From Kamptonema formosum PCC 6407 (GTDB lineage Bacteria > Cyanobacteriota > Cyanobacteriia > Cyanobacteriales > Microcoleaceae): a stretch of DNA of 64,000 bases. Within the stretch, counting starts at the first letter, position 1. Every line of letters begins with the position of its first letter. Where the stretch lies: positions 1,043,810-1,107,809 of the forward strand of contig NZ_KB235904.1 in the NCBI RefSeq assembly GCF_000332155.1, in the 5' to 3' direction. Below, piece by piece: positions 1 through 8,108 of the stretch. The notes beneath the pieces are model-generated. The model had not been told where the DNA came from. It ran no database searches and saw only the letters and a program-made list of their open reading frames with translations. The position numbers were made by a program, and so were the translations under genes.

Positions 1-294
1 ACAGATAAATGCAGTCAGTGTTTCGCTTGCTTACCCTGTCCAGAAAATATTAATATTCCTGAAATATTACGTTTGCGTAATCTCGCTGTTGCCTATAATA
101 TGATAGACTTTGGTAAATACCGTTATGGAATGTTTGAAAATGCCGGACATTGGTTCCCAGGTGTTAAGGGAAATCGATGTACAGATTGCGGCGAATGTCT
201 GCCTCGATGTCCAGAAAATCTAGATATTCCAGCTTTATTAAAGGATACTCATCAACGGCTATCTGGTACTAGCGGCCGTCGGCTTTGGGATTAA
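1..294 (+). CDS. C-terminal part of a 4Fe-4S aldo/keto reductase (5' cut by window edge)
   Basis: The reading frame is open from base 1 and ends at a TAA at 292-294, so the N-terminal part lies outside the window. The visible 97 residues hold two cysteine clusters, CSQCFACLPCPENINIP near the start and CTDCGECLPRCPENLDIP near the end, separated by about 45 residues. Paired clusters of this kind form the ferredoxin-like tail of the cyanobacterial aldo/keto reductase family that carries Fe-S clusters behind its TIM barrel. The catalytic barrel is not visible, so the substrate cannot be judged. A stand-alone ferredoxin-type oxidoreductase subunit is a less likely alternative. Confidence 0.7.
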   Translation, partial: TDKCSQCFACLPCPENINIPEILRLRNLAVAYNMIDFGKYRYGMFENAGHWFPGVKGNRCTDCGECLPRCPENLDIPALLKDTHQRLSGTSGRRLWD

Positions 295-666
295 TTAACT
301 GTTATGTTAGTGGTGAGTTGTTAGTGGTTAGTTGTTGGTTGTTATTGGTTTCTTAGGACTCCCTGCGGAAGTCCCAGAAACCGGGTTTTTGAGTCGTATG
401 TGGGTTATAACGAAATATTTTCGTAAAAAACCCGGTTTCTTTGGTTGAGTGCGTAAGTCTTGTTTCTGTCATTGTTCGCTGTGCGAAGCAATCCCCAACC
501 CTTCCTAAATCGTTAAAATGCTCAGTATTGTCTATGCTATTCTTATACCATTTATCTAAAAGTATGCTACAGTCCACATCGTTGACTTTACTACATAGAA
601 GCAATCTCAGTCTAAGGCGATTGCTTCGCTACGCTCGCAATGACAACTAACAACTAACAACTAACA
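295..666. repeat. Intergenic repeat region without a gene
   Basis: The stretch begins with gttagtt-type heptamers (about 304-350) and ends with aacaacta copies (about 643-666). Between them a long imperfect hairpin has arms CAGAAACCGGGTTTTT (about 377-392) and AAAACCCGGTTTCTTT (about 427-442). Similar arms recur near 1178, 25436, 41322 and 60577. A GCGATTGCTTCGCTACGCTC segment near 617 belongs to a second dispersed family, also seen near 4060 and 30030. Short open frames on both strands follow the repeats and resemble no protein. Confidence 0.75.
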
Positions 667-1161
667 ATGAAAATATTAAACCTATTTTTGCTAATTAACT
701 TTTCCTTTTTTCTTCCCAGTTTACTAGGGGAAAAAACTGCGATCGCATTTGCTCAACCGTCAACCTGTCCCACTACAAGTTGGTATCAGTTACCATCACC
801 TCCTTTATCTCAAACAGAGCTAAGTATCCCCAGCCTTTGGTTAACAAAACAACAATTTGGTGGTAAACTATTAGACAACTGGTTTGTTGAATCTAATAAT
901 TGGGTAATTCTGATAGTTAACCGACAACTCTGGAGTTTATTGGATTATTTAGAGCGTTACCAATTTGTCAATCAATTCGGTACAGCGGCGAGAGATTACG
1001 GTTATAACGTTCGCGTTTGTAACCCTCAAGGAGAAGCTTTAGCAATCTACTCTTGCAAATTCTCGACCGCTCAAAATAATCCTTCTACTCAACTAGAATG
1101 TAACCTAGAACTAGATTCTTTATCTAATGGTGGACTGCGCGGTAAACCGAGACGATTTTAA
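667..1161 (+). CDS. Hypothetical secreted protein, 164 aa
   Basis: The start ATG is the first in frame and lies directly after a run of aacaacta heptamers. Residues 1-29 look like a Sec signal peptide: Lys at position 2, a hydrophobic stretch rich in Leu and Phe, and an Ala-x-Ala-type site around AIAFAQP. The mature part has four Cys (CPTT, CNPQ, YSCKF, LECNL), which could pair in the periplasm. It ends in a basic tail, GKPRRF. I do not recognise the family and assign no function. A nuclease remnant lies 100 bp downstream. Confidence 0.6.
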   Translation: MKILNLFLLINFSFFLPSLLGEKTAIAFAQPSTCPTTSWYQLPSPPLSQTELSIPSLWLTKQQFGGKLLDNWFVESNNWVILIVNRQLWSLLDYLERYQFVNQFGTAARDYGYNVRVCNPQGEALAIYSCKFSTAQNNPSTQLECNLELDSLSNGGLRGKPRRF

Positions 1162-1260
1162 TTCTCGGCTCGGTTAGAAACCGGGTTCCTATCAAAATCT
1201 CTGCTTCTTTAACCCAAACTGTCTCAGAAACCCAGTTTCTCAACTTGTAATATAATATTG

Positions 1261-1437
1261 GGAAATGATACAATCTTAGATCTTTCCAGACCAGGTGTCT
1301 GGGAAACTTATGCGGTAACAGTCCGCGATGTAGAGCATCTAACAGGTTATAACTTCTTCTCCGGACTTACTCAAGAACTTCAGGATGCTATTGAGGAACG
1401 CCGTAACACCAACTTTTTCCTCAATACATCTACCTAA
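1261..1437 (+). pseudogene. Remnant of a DNA/RNA non-specific endonuclease (C-terminal end only)
   Basis: Translation of 1261-1437 gives an open frame with no start codon that contains TVRDVEHLTGYNFFSGL followed by LTQELQDAIEERR, then TAA at 1435-1437. The block TVxxVExLTGYxFFSxL is the conserved last segment of NucA/NUC1-type DNA/RNA non-specific endonucleases. The catalytic DRGH region is absent upstream, where the sequence instead holds a GAAACCGGGTT-type repeat. I read this as the 3' scar of a deleted nuclease gene. Identification rests on this short motif only. Confidence 0.55.
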
Positions 1438-1534
1438 TGCGAGACTGATATCGTGTCCTGTTGATTACCATAACAAAAACTGTTAGTAGTGCAGGCTGCA
1501 GAAGGCAGGCTCTTGCAGATGGCAGCCCGCACTA

Positions 1535-2146
1535 CTAATCAAAATCCGATGGCTGGTTGAGCCGTCGGGGACGATCTAACTTTCCGTTTCGCTTAATGAA
1601 CTCCCAAGCATCTTTGAGGAACTCTCCATCAGGAAGGATGATATTGTTTCCAGCAATATCGTCTGGATCGAAACGGATGGCTCCCGTCAAATCAACATTC
1701 CATATACCCCCACCGTTAGAATCATTCCATATCGCTCCCTCCAGATTAATATTTCTCATGTTACACTCGGAAAAAGTTATGCGATTTAGTTGAGCGCCTC
1801 GGAAAGTAGCTCCTTCCAAATCGACAGATTTTAAGTAAGCATTTTGCAGGTTAGCACCATCCAAATACACTCTCCTCCAGTTGGCATGGTGAGACCAAAT
1901 AAGAGACAAATCGGCACCAGATAAATTAGCGCTTTCCAAGTTAACTTCGTGAAGGTTGCTGTCTATCAAACTAGCTCCGCTCAAATTAGCTCCGCTCAAA
2001 TTAGCTCCACTCAAATTACTACAATCGAAGCAGATTCCAGGTAAGTTAGCTCCGCTCAAATCGATACCGCTCAAGTTAGCCCTCCTAAAATGTCTGTTTC
2101 CGGCAGCATAGCTACTTAGCAAATACTCGGTAGTTATATCAGTCAT
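1535..2146 (-). CDS. Pentapeptide-repeat protein, 203 aa
   Basis: Most of the protein is tandem A(D/N)LxX pentapeptides, for example NLSGANLSGANLSGA, NLESANLSGADL and NLQNAYLKSVDLEGA, which predicts a right-handed quadrilateral beta-helix. The last 60 residues leave the repeat and end in a polar, Arg-rich tail (KRNGKLDRPRRLNQPSDFD). There is no signal peptide, so a cytoplasmic protein is likely. Members of this family act as scaffolds or DNA mimics, but nothing here indicates a partner. It is followed upstream on the same strand by a second, shorter pentapeptide gene at 2202-2591. Confidence 0.8.
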   Translation of the reverse strand: MTDITTEYLLSSYAAGNRHFRRANLSGIDLSGANLPGICFDCSNLSGANLSGANLSGASLIDSNLHEVNLESANLSGADLSLIWSHHANWRRVYLDGANLQNAYLKSVDLEGATFRGAQLNRITFSECNMRNINLEGAIWNDSNGGGIWNVDLTGAIRFDPDDIAGNNIILPDGEFLKDAWEFIKRNGKLDRPRRLNQPSDFD

Positions 2147-2201
2147 ACTTTAACACCTCGACTGAATGATAGTAAAATCAGCTTTGAGTAAAGTTTAGCA
2201 T

Positions 2202-2591
2202 TCATCGCTCCGTGCAATTTTCGTTTCGGATCGTTCCATCTGGCATGACGGTATCTTTAAAGTAGGCATCCTCGATAGCGTTAAAAATAGCTTGATCGAG
2301 ATCCCGACTATTGATACCAAAGAAGTTAGTTCGAGTTAAGTTTGCTTTGCCAAATTCTAAACCAATATTATTGGAAATTTCATTAGCATTTCTGAAATCA
2401 GCATCAGTTAAGTTAGCATATCCAAAAGAAGTTCCCAGTACTTTCGATCCACTAAATTTACACCCACTCAATTTGGCACTGTGGAACTTAGTCTCTTGCA
2501 AGTCGGTTTGACTAATCCCTCTTTTGTCACTCTGGGAAAATAAAAATGAGAGCCAAATTTTCAACTGTAAATAGCTCAAGGATTTGAGCAT
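2202..2591 (-). CDS. Pentapeptide-repeat protein fused to a mobile-element end
   Basis: Residues ~30-110 hold degenerate pentapeptides (DLQETKFHSAKLSGCKF, ANLTDADFRNANE, ANLTRTNFFG). The first ~26 residues (start at 2591) are encoded inside the MITE-like element at 2515-2690, so the present start codon seems to be supplied by the element and the native 5' end is probably lost. The product is shorter than typical pentapeptide proteins. It may be a decaying gene rather than a functional one. It neighbours the intact pentapeptide gene at 1535-2146. Confidence 0.5.
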   Translation of the reverse strand: MLKSLSYLQLKIWLSFLFSQSDKRGISQTDLQETKFHSAKLSGCKFSGSKVLGTSFGYANLTDADFRNANEISNNIGLEFGKANLTRTNFFGINSRDLDQAIFNAIEDAYFKDTVMPDGTIRNENCTER

Positions 2592-2690
2592 TTATTTTCT
2601 AACAAAATGGCTGAAATCAAGGTTTTTGGTAAAAGTCTTATGCTATAAGCATCCCAGATTATTTTCTGCCGAAAGTGACAAAAGAGGGAT
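2515..2690. mobile_element. MITE-like element with IS701-type ends (176 bp)
   Basis: Perfect 17-bp inverted repeats, ATCCCTCTTTTGTCACT at 2515-2531 and its complement at 2674-2690, bound a 176-bp segment without a transposase. The inner parts (TTTGTCACTCTGGGAAAA on one side, TTTGTCACTTTCGGCAGAA on the other) resemble the left and right ends of the IS at 39409-40595 (TTTGTCACTCTAGGAAGA and TTTGTCACTCTAGGCAGAA). A related IS701-like transposase could therefore have moved it. No clear target duplication remains. Confidence 0.6.
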
Positions 2691-2692
2691 AA

Positions 2693-2756
2693 GGTGGGCG
2701 CTCGCTGACAATCATCTATGGCATGAATTACAAGCTTTTCGCAGCGAGCGCCCACC
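2693..2756. repeat. Inverted repeat hairpin
   Basis: Fifteen-base arms GGTGGGCGCTCGCTG (2693-2707) and CAGCGAGCGCCCACC (2742-2756) pair perfectly around a 34-base loop. The hairpin abuts the MITE-like element and looks like a dispersed palindromic repeat rather than a terminator, as no T-run follows. Heptamer repeats (aacaacta) continue to about 2810. Confidence 0.65.
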
Positions 2757-2807
2757 CTACATTTAATTGTATCCAGATACTAACAACTAACAACTAACAA
2801 CTAACAA

Positions 2808-3944
2808 CTAACTATTCTTAATATTTCTGACTTCTTGCCACAACGAGCGATATTGCTCAATAGCTACATCCGGGAGAGGAAAAAGAAATTCACTTTTAGA
2901 AATAACCTCTGATTCCGGCAAAAGTAAACGATTAATACGAAGTTGTTCGGGCAAATCTTCACGCTTCATGCTAATAATAACAGGAGAGCTAGCTTGAGTT
3001 AGCAGAGACATTTGAGTAGCTATTTGTGGCTGCCAACAAAAATCGATCCATTGTTCTACTAACGATAAATTTGATGATTGATTAGATACCGGTTGTACCC
3101 ACAAATCTACCCACATTGATGTTCCAGAAATTGGAACTACTGCCCCAATTTCTTTCTGATTCTGCATTAGCCGCAATACATCCCCAGACCAACCAACCGC
3201 AGCCCAAGTATCTCCTAAAACTAGAGGTTGTAGGTAAGAATTAGAACTATACAGTTTAGTTTGTCGATGTAAGTTGCTCAATTCTTCTTTGAGGTTCGCT
3301 ACTTTATTAAGATCGCGCGTATTGTAGGATTTACCAAGTTTCTTTAAAGTCAACCCAATAACTTCTCTAGGATTATCCAGCAAAGAAATGCGATCGCGCA
3401 ATTCTTCCCGCCAGAGATCGCTCCAGTCTGTAGGAGGTTTCAAACCCAAGGACTTAAATTTGTCAATTCGATATACTATAACTGTAGTACCCCAGCGGTA
3501 GGGTGCAGCCCAAATTTTGCCTTTTTCATCCGCAATACCAGAGTCATTACGCCTTACTAATGTTTGCCAAGCAGGAGGTAATTGCGACCAGTTTGTAAGC
3601 TTTGCGGGGTCAAGAGGTTGAATTAATTTTTGTTGAATTGCCTTCGCTAACCAGTAATCACCAATCATTACTAAGTCGGCTTTTTCCTGTTCCTTACCCT
3701 GATTTTGTGCTGAAGTTTTGCTCTTCCAAGTTTGCAATAGAGCAAATAATTCTTGTAACTGCGTTTGTGGCACAATCTGTAAAAGCGGTGATGGTTGCAG
3801 TTGCTTGCGAAATTGAGCGACAACTTGTGCGGGAACAGAATTTTTCAGCGATCGCACTTTTAGGGCCGTCTGGGTTCCACATCCCCCCGCTAATTGGCTC
3901 AGAGTTAGGGCGCTAGCCCCCAATAGCAAAGACCTTCGTTTCAC
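2808..3944 (-). CDS. Extracellular solute-binding lipoprotein, PotD-like, 378 aa
   Basis: The N-terminus MKRRSLLLGASALTLSQLAGGC combines twin basic residues, a hydrophobic core and a lipobox-like LAGGC, so an exported, lipid-anchored protein is likely. The rest resembles type-1/2 ABC solute-binding proteins of the spermidine/putrescine class: the DLVMIGDYWLAKAIQQKLIQPLD block, PYRWGTTVIVYRIDK, and WAAVGWSGDVLRLM near the middle. No permease or ATPase lies beside it. The sulfate transporter on the same strand has its own binding protein, so this one probably serves a transporter encoded elsewhere. The ligand is not evident. Confidence 0.7.
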   Translation of the reverse strand: MKRRSLLLGASALTLSQLAGGCGTQTALKVRSLKNSVPAQVVAQFRKQLQPSPLLQIVPQTQLQELFALLQTWKSKTSAQNQGKEQEKADLVMIGDYWLAKAIQQKLIQPLDPAKLTNWSQLPPAWQTLVRRNDSGIADEKGKIWAAPYRWGTTVIVYRIDKFKSLGLKPPTDWSDLWREELRDRISLLDNPREVIGLTLKKLGKSYNTRDLNKVANLKEELSNLHRQTKLYSSNSYLQPLVLGDTWAAVGWSGDVLRLMQNQKEIGAVVPISGTSMWVDLWVQPVSNQSSNLSLVEQWIDFCWQPQIATQMSLLTQASSPVIISMKREDLPEQLRINRLLLPESEVISKSEFLFPLPDVAIEQYRSLWQEVRNIKNS

Positions 3945-4059
3945 TTTGTCTGCATCCGCTTTGTTAGATAATCTTTAATTTTTGCTCGTAATAAAGCATC
4001 ATTATACATGAAATATGTCTTTGCCAGCAAATTTTGCTTTTTCCTTCTGTGCTATATGT

Positions 4060-4241
4060 CATTGCGAACTCCGTGAAGCAATCTCAAGACTTGGTGCTTC
4101 CTTCGATAGGCGTACAATGACACAGAATATTTATTTTTACCTATATTATCCCATTGCGAACTCCGTGAAGCAATCTCAAGATTTGGCGATTGCTTCGATA
4201 GACTCTCAATGAGACAAAATATTTATTTTTACCTATTTAAC
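4060..4241. repeat. Two tandem copies of a ~92-bp dispersed repeat
   Basis: The block CATTGCGAACTCCGTGAAGC starts at 4060 and again at 4152, each followed by a CTTCGATAG segment, an AATGA(C/G)A segment and ATTTATTTTTACCTAT. Each copy is itself an imperfect hairpin (GAAGCAATC / GATTGCTTC in copy 2). A related hairpin built from CATTGCGAGCGAAGCGAAGC lies near 30029-30093. The open frame across this block is repeat-derived. Confidence 0.75.
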
Positions 4242-4266
4242 CTTGAAAGAAAACAATCTTTCTTTC

Positions 4267-4629
4267 CTACCAACTTTCTCGATCGGGATCGGCCGAATCG
4301 CTCCAAATTTCTACATCCAAATCATTCAGATAAATCAAAGCACTTTCAATCTGACTAGCAGTACCGTGCAGTTCCAAATCAAACCAACCATCATCAGAAG
4401 ATTTAACTCCCAATAAAGCTGCATTAACATTTACCGTCAAGCCATATTGAGAAATCAAGCGAGAAATCACAGGTTCTTGATGGTATTCTTTGGGAACCCG
4501 CATCCGAATCCGGGTTTGAGTAGGTCTAATATCTCCTTCAACGCTCTTGGGAATATCTGATGCCGTCGCCTTATGAAAAGCATTAATTGATTCACTTTCC
4601 AAGTTGTTGTTATTGTTTTCAACTAACAT
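4267..4629 (-). CDS. NIL-domain protein linked to sulfate transport, 120 aa
   Basis: Residues ~38-115 match the NIL domain, a small ferredoxin-like fold named from the C-terminus of MetN ATPases (RIRMRVPKEYHQEPVISRLISQYGLTVN, then LLGVKSSDDGWFDLELHG and IESALIYLNDLDVEIW). In cyanobacteria free-standing NIL proteins commonly accompany sulfate permease genes, as here, where it is last in the minus-strand sbpA-cysT-cysW series, 148 bp after cysW. A role as a regulatory or ligand-sensing subunit of the transporter is inferred. The first 35 residues are polar and probably disordered. Confidence 0.8.
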   Translation of the reverse strand: MLVENNNNNLESESINAFHKATASDIPKSVEGDIRPTQTRIRMRVPKEYHQEPVISRLISQYGLTVNVNAALLGVKSSDDGWFDLELHGTASQIESALIYLNDLDVEIWSDSADPDRESW

Positions 4630-4777
4630 CTGAATCTCCTCGTTTAAAAATTTTTGTTTGGCTGGGAACGCCGCATTTTAGGCGGTGAATAACCGTCCAG
4701 AGAGCGGCGTTACAAAATGTCTGAAACAATCAATTCTGTATTAGAAAAAATGGGAAATCTCCGAACTCTTCCATATT

Positions 4778-5656
4778 TTATTCAACTTCCTTAATCCTAG
4801 TTTTGCGCTCTAATATTTCCTTAAGTACAAGAGTTACAACTGCTAAAAAAGCGAGAATAACCGCAGCAGAATAAGCCGATTGCGTCGCATACTGCTTGTA
4901 AGATTCTTCTACAAATAGCGGTAAAGTTTGCGTTTTTTTAGCAATATTTCCCGATACTACAGAGATAGCACCAAATTCTCCCATTGCTCTTGCATTTGTC
5001 AAAATTAAGCCATAAAGTAAGCCCCAGCGAATATTGGGAATCGTGACTCGCCAGAAAATTTGCCAATCATTTGCGCCCAAAGTTTTAGCCGCTTCTTCTT
5101 GGTCAGTACCAGCTTCTTCCAGAACCGGAATTACTTCGCGAGCCACAAAAGGCAGAGTCACAAAAGCAGTAGCCAGCACCATCCCCGGAAAAGCAAAAAT
5201 AATCTTAATATTGGCTGCTTCCAAGAACGATCCAAACCACCCATTGCGCCCATATAGTAACACGATCATTAAACCAGCAACAACAGGTGAAATTGCAAAA
5301 GGTATGTCTAAGATGCTGATTAAAAGCGTGCGCCCAGGAAATTTATTTCTAGCAATTACCCAGGCAGCACACAAGCCAAAAATTGTATTGATCGGCACTA
5401 CAATTATAGCAATAAATAAGGTAAGTTTGGCTGCATGGAGAAATTCTGGAGCAGTCAAGTTGGACATGAAAGGGCCAACTCCCTTACTAAAAGCTTGGAC
5501 AAAAACATTGAGAGCAGGGATGAAAAGTACAAGAGATAAATACAGGACTGCTACCCCAATTAAAAGTCCCTTTACCCAGGTTTTCTCCTTGTTTTGGAAG
5601 CGAGAATTAGCGGGAGGTACATTGTATTTAGCAGATGGATTTAGATCAATCGTCAT
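4778..5656 (-). CDS. cysW: Sulfate/thiosulfate ABC permease subunit CysW, 292 aa
   Basis: One of two inner-membrane permeases of the sulfate/thiosulfate importer. About six hydrophobic segments are visible, starting with [26 protein letters not shown]. The cytoplasmic coupling loop [30 protein letters not shown] is the EAA motif that contacts the CysA ATPase. The start overlaps the end of cysT by 11 bp, indicating translational coupling. No cysA is in the window, so the ATPase must be encoded elsewhere. The Lys/Glu-rich C-terminus ([14 protein letters not shown]) is intact and the length is normal. Confidence 0.93.
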   Translation of the reverse strand: MTIDLNPSAKYNVPPANSRFQNKEKTWVKGLLIGVAVLYLSLVLFIPALNVFVQAFSKGVGPFMSNLTAPEFLHAAKLTLFIAIIVVPINTIFGLCAAWVIARNKFPGRTLLISILDIPFAISPVVAGLMIVLLYGRNGWFGSFLEAANIKIIFAFPGMVLATAFVTLPFVAREVIPVLEEAGTDQEEAAKTLGANDWQIFWRVTIPNIRWGLLYGLILTNARAMGEFGAISVVSGNIAKKTQTLPLFVEESYKQYATQSAYSAAVILAFLAVVTLVLKEILERKTRIKEVE

Positions 5657-6494
5657 AGCGACTACCCCAGGCTTGTAAAATATTAATTGCCAATAACATC
5701 ACCAATGAAATTGCTAACAGCACAACGCCAATTACAGTTGCACCCGCATAGTCATACTGTTCCAACCTCTGGAAAATTAGCACTGGTGCGATCAAATCTT
5801 TAAATGGCATATTAGAAGCAACGATTACAGTCGAGCCATACTCGCCAACTGCCCTAGAAAATCCTAACGCTACTCCAGTTAAAATGGCTGGCAATAATGG
5901 TGGTAAAATCACTCGCCAAAATGTCTGCCACTGAGAAGCGCCTAAACACCAAGCTGCTTCCTCAATGTCTTTTTCCATCTCGCTCAAAACTGGTTGTACT
6001 GTTCGCACTACAAAGGGTAAGGAAATAAAAATCATTGCCACACCTACGCCAAGACGAGTAAATGCAATCTTGATACCAAAGGGTGCAAACAATGAACCAA
6101 TCCAGCCATTATTGCTATAAACTGTGGCGATCGTCAACCCGGCCACAGATGTAGGCAGTGCAAAAGGTAGATCGACGGCGGCATCTATAAACCGCTTGAG
6201 TGGAAAATCATATCTGACTAAAACCCAGGCAATTAATGTTCCGAAAACGCCATTAATGATCGCTGCAACTAATGATGTAAAAAAGGTGACATCATAAGCA
6301 GAGAGAGCAATCGGACTGGTGGCAATTCTCCAGAATTCGGCTGGGTTAGCTGTACTCGCCTTTGCTAGCAATGCCGCTACTGGTAAAAGTAGCATTAAAG
6401 AAAGATAGCCGAGGGTTATTCGCCAAGGCCAAGTAATTTTAGCTGCTAGATTTTGGAGTTGAGATTTAGGTTTTTGGGTAGGAAGCGATACCAT
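5646..6494 (-). CDS. cysT: Sulfate/thiosulfate ABC permease subunit CysT, 282 aa
   Basis: Second permease of the sulfate importer, pairing with CysW in the inner membrane. It shows the same architecture: a first membrane segment ([23 protein letters not shown]), the family stretch [20 protein letters not shown], and the EAA loop [46 protein letters not shown] follows, as in CysT/CysU. It lies 178 bp downstream of sbpA on the same strand and overlaps cysW. Length and motifs are typical. Confidence 0.93.
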   Translation of the reverse strand: MVSLPTQKPKSQLQNLAAKITWPWRITLGYLSLMLLLPVAALLAKASTANPAEFWRIATSPIALSAYDVTFFTSLVAAIINGVFGTLIAWVLVRYDFPLKRFIDAAVDLPFALPTSVAGLTIATVYSNNGWIGSLFAPFGIKIAFTRLGVGVAMIFISLPFVVRTVQPVLSEMEKDIEEAAWCLGASQWQTFWRVILPPLLPAILTGVALGFSRAVGEYGSTVIVASNMPFKDLIAPVLIFQRLEQYDYAGATVIGVVLLAISLVMLLAINILQAWGSRYDD

Positions 6495-6672
6495 TTTGAT
6501 TTGAGGTTTTTGCGTGGATTTAGGATATTGAAGTTAGGACTTACACAACAGGTATCGGTTAGTGGGGTGCGTCAGAGATTAAAACCCTATTGTCTCAATC
6601 GATAACTTCGTCTGACGCACCCTACAAGCTGATTTAATTATGACAGTTGGCTTTATTCCCGATCGGTTAACA

Positions 6673-7821
6673 TTATTTCCTGATGTCAGCCTGGATTTTG
6701 TCAAAAATAGTGCCATCAGCAAAGAATTTTTGATCGATTTCTCCCCAACCTCCCAAATCTTGAACTGTAAATAAGTTTTTGACTGGCGGATATTTCTCGA
6801 CAAATTCTTTGTCTTGAGCTACACTAGCGTCTACTGGGCGGAAGCCTGCTTTAGCAAATTCTCGCTGAGCTTCTGGAGTGTACAGAAACTTAACAAATGC
6901 TTCAGCAACTTCGCGCGTGCCGTGCTTATCAACATTTTTATCAACAACTGCGATCGGATTGTCGATGGAGACATTGGTATCAGGAACAATATAAGGCACT
7001 TTTTCACCTTTCTGAGCAGCTAATACCATCTCATTTTCATAGTTGATCAGCACATCGCCCTGACCTTGTTTGAAAAATACGTCGCTAGCTTCGCGGGCAT
7101 CTTTTGTGAGTATGGGAACGTTTTTGTAAACCTTGGTAACAAATTCTTGAGCTTTGGCTTCATCGCCGCCAGTTTTGGTGACAGCACCCCATAAAGCTAG
7201 AAAATTCCAGCGAGCAACCCCAGAGGTTTTAGGATCGGCCGTGATTAGTTGAACTCCCTCTTTACCTAAATCTTCCCATGTTTTAATCCCTTTGGGATTG
7301 CCTTCGCGGGTGACTAATGCTGCTACGGATTTGCTGACTATGCCATCATTAGGTGATTCTTTTTCCCAACCTGGTTCAATTAGTCCAGCTTTCTGAATTT
7401 TACTGGTGTCAAGGGCGAGAGCGAGGTGGACGATATCTGCTTCTAGGCCGTCAATTACGGCGCGAGTTTGGGAGCCGGAGCCGCCATAACTTTGATTGAA
7501 GCTGACAGTTTGATTGTGTTCTTGTTTCCACTTTTCTACGAATTTAGGAATAATTGTTTCGTGGGCAGCTTTGGTGACGGCGAAGGAAACGAGGGTGAGT
7601 TCTACGTTACCTTGACCGGCGGCAGTTACGTTGGTGCCGCTGGAGCTAGATGCTGTGTTGTTGCTACTACTGGGAGAGCAAGAGGCGATCGCCACACTCA
7701 AACTCAGCCCTAATATAAAGAGTGATGCGAAGCTTTTTAGGGAATTCCTAAATAGAGTTATGCTGGCTAGGCGCTGTTGATACAAGCGCCCTAGCTGAGT
7801 GAGGCGTTGCCACTGACTCAT
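6673..7821 (-). CDS. sbpA: Periplasmic sulfate-binding protein SbpA, 382 aa
   Basis: The ligand-binding component of the sulfate importer. An N-terminal region of ~45 residues is followed by a hydrophobic stretch and lipobox-like VAIASCSP, suggesting a lipoprotein. The body has family hallmarks: ELTLVSFAVTKAAHETIIPKF, FNQSYGGSGSQTRAVIDGLEADIVHLALALD (anion-binding Ser/Gly loop), TSGVARWNFLALWGA, and QGQGDVLINYENEMVLA. The start ATG at 7821 is preceded by AGGAAAG. It is first gene of the minus-strand sulfate operon. A 16-bp palindrome lies 53 bp upstream. Confidence 0.93.
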   Translation of the reverse strand: MSQWQRLTQLGRLYQQRLASITLFRNSLKSFASLFILGLSLSVAIASCSPSSSNNTASSSSGTNVTAAGQGNVELTLVSFAVTKAAHETIIPKFVEKWKQEHNQTVSFNQSYGGSGSQTRAVIDGLEADIVHLALALDTSKIQKAGLIEPGWEKESPNDGIVSKSVAALVTREGNPKGIKTWEDLGKEGVQLITADPKTSGVARWNFLALWGAVTKTGGDEAKAQEFVTKVYKNVPILTKDAREASDVFFKQGQGDVLINYENEMVLAAQKGEKVPYIVPDTNVSIDNPIAVVDKNVDKHGTREVAEAFVKFLYTPEAQREFAKAGFRPVDASVAQDKEFVEKYPPVKNLFTVQDLGGWGEIDQKFFADGTIFDKIQADIRK

Positions 7822-7873
7822 TAGATGCTTTCCTCGTGTAAAGTACGGTTATTTGGTAGGAATACCGTTTTTT

Positions 7874-7889
7874 ATGTACAGTCGTACAT
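7874..7889. promoter_or_regulatory. Palindrome upstream of sbpA, candidate operator
   Basis: ATGTAC-AGTC-GTACAT has perfect 6-bp arms and ends 53 bp upstream of the sbpA start. The position suits a sulfur-responsive regulator, but I cannot name it. The spacing (GTA-N6-TAC) does not fit the NtcA consensus GTA-N8-TAC. Confidence 0.4.
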
Positions 7890-8108
7890 TATATAGAAGA
7901 CTTTGCAAAAATGCAAGAGATAAAAAAACTACTCCCCCGCTCCCCTTCCCCCCGCTCCCCCACCCCCCGCAGCCCAAATATACCGATTCGATATACAATA
8001 AAACACTACAAAAACTATCAGTTAAACTGCCCCTAGTCCTGCGGGAATGCGTGAGTCTCTCTGCCAACAAGCTACGGGAAAGATTTTGAGCAAAAAAATT
8101 AAATTTTT

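Noticed and set aside
4015..4212. 65-residue frame
   Set aside because: It is the translation of two tandem copies of a dispersed 92-bp repeat.
7874..7889. NtcA binding site
   Set aside because: NtcA needs GTA-N8-TAC; the spacing here is GTA-N6-TAC.
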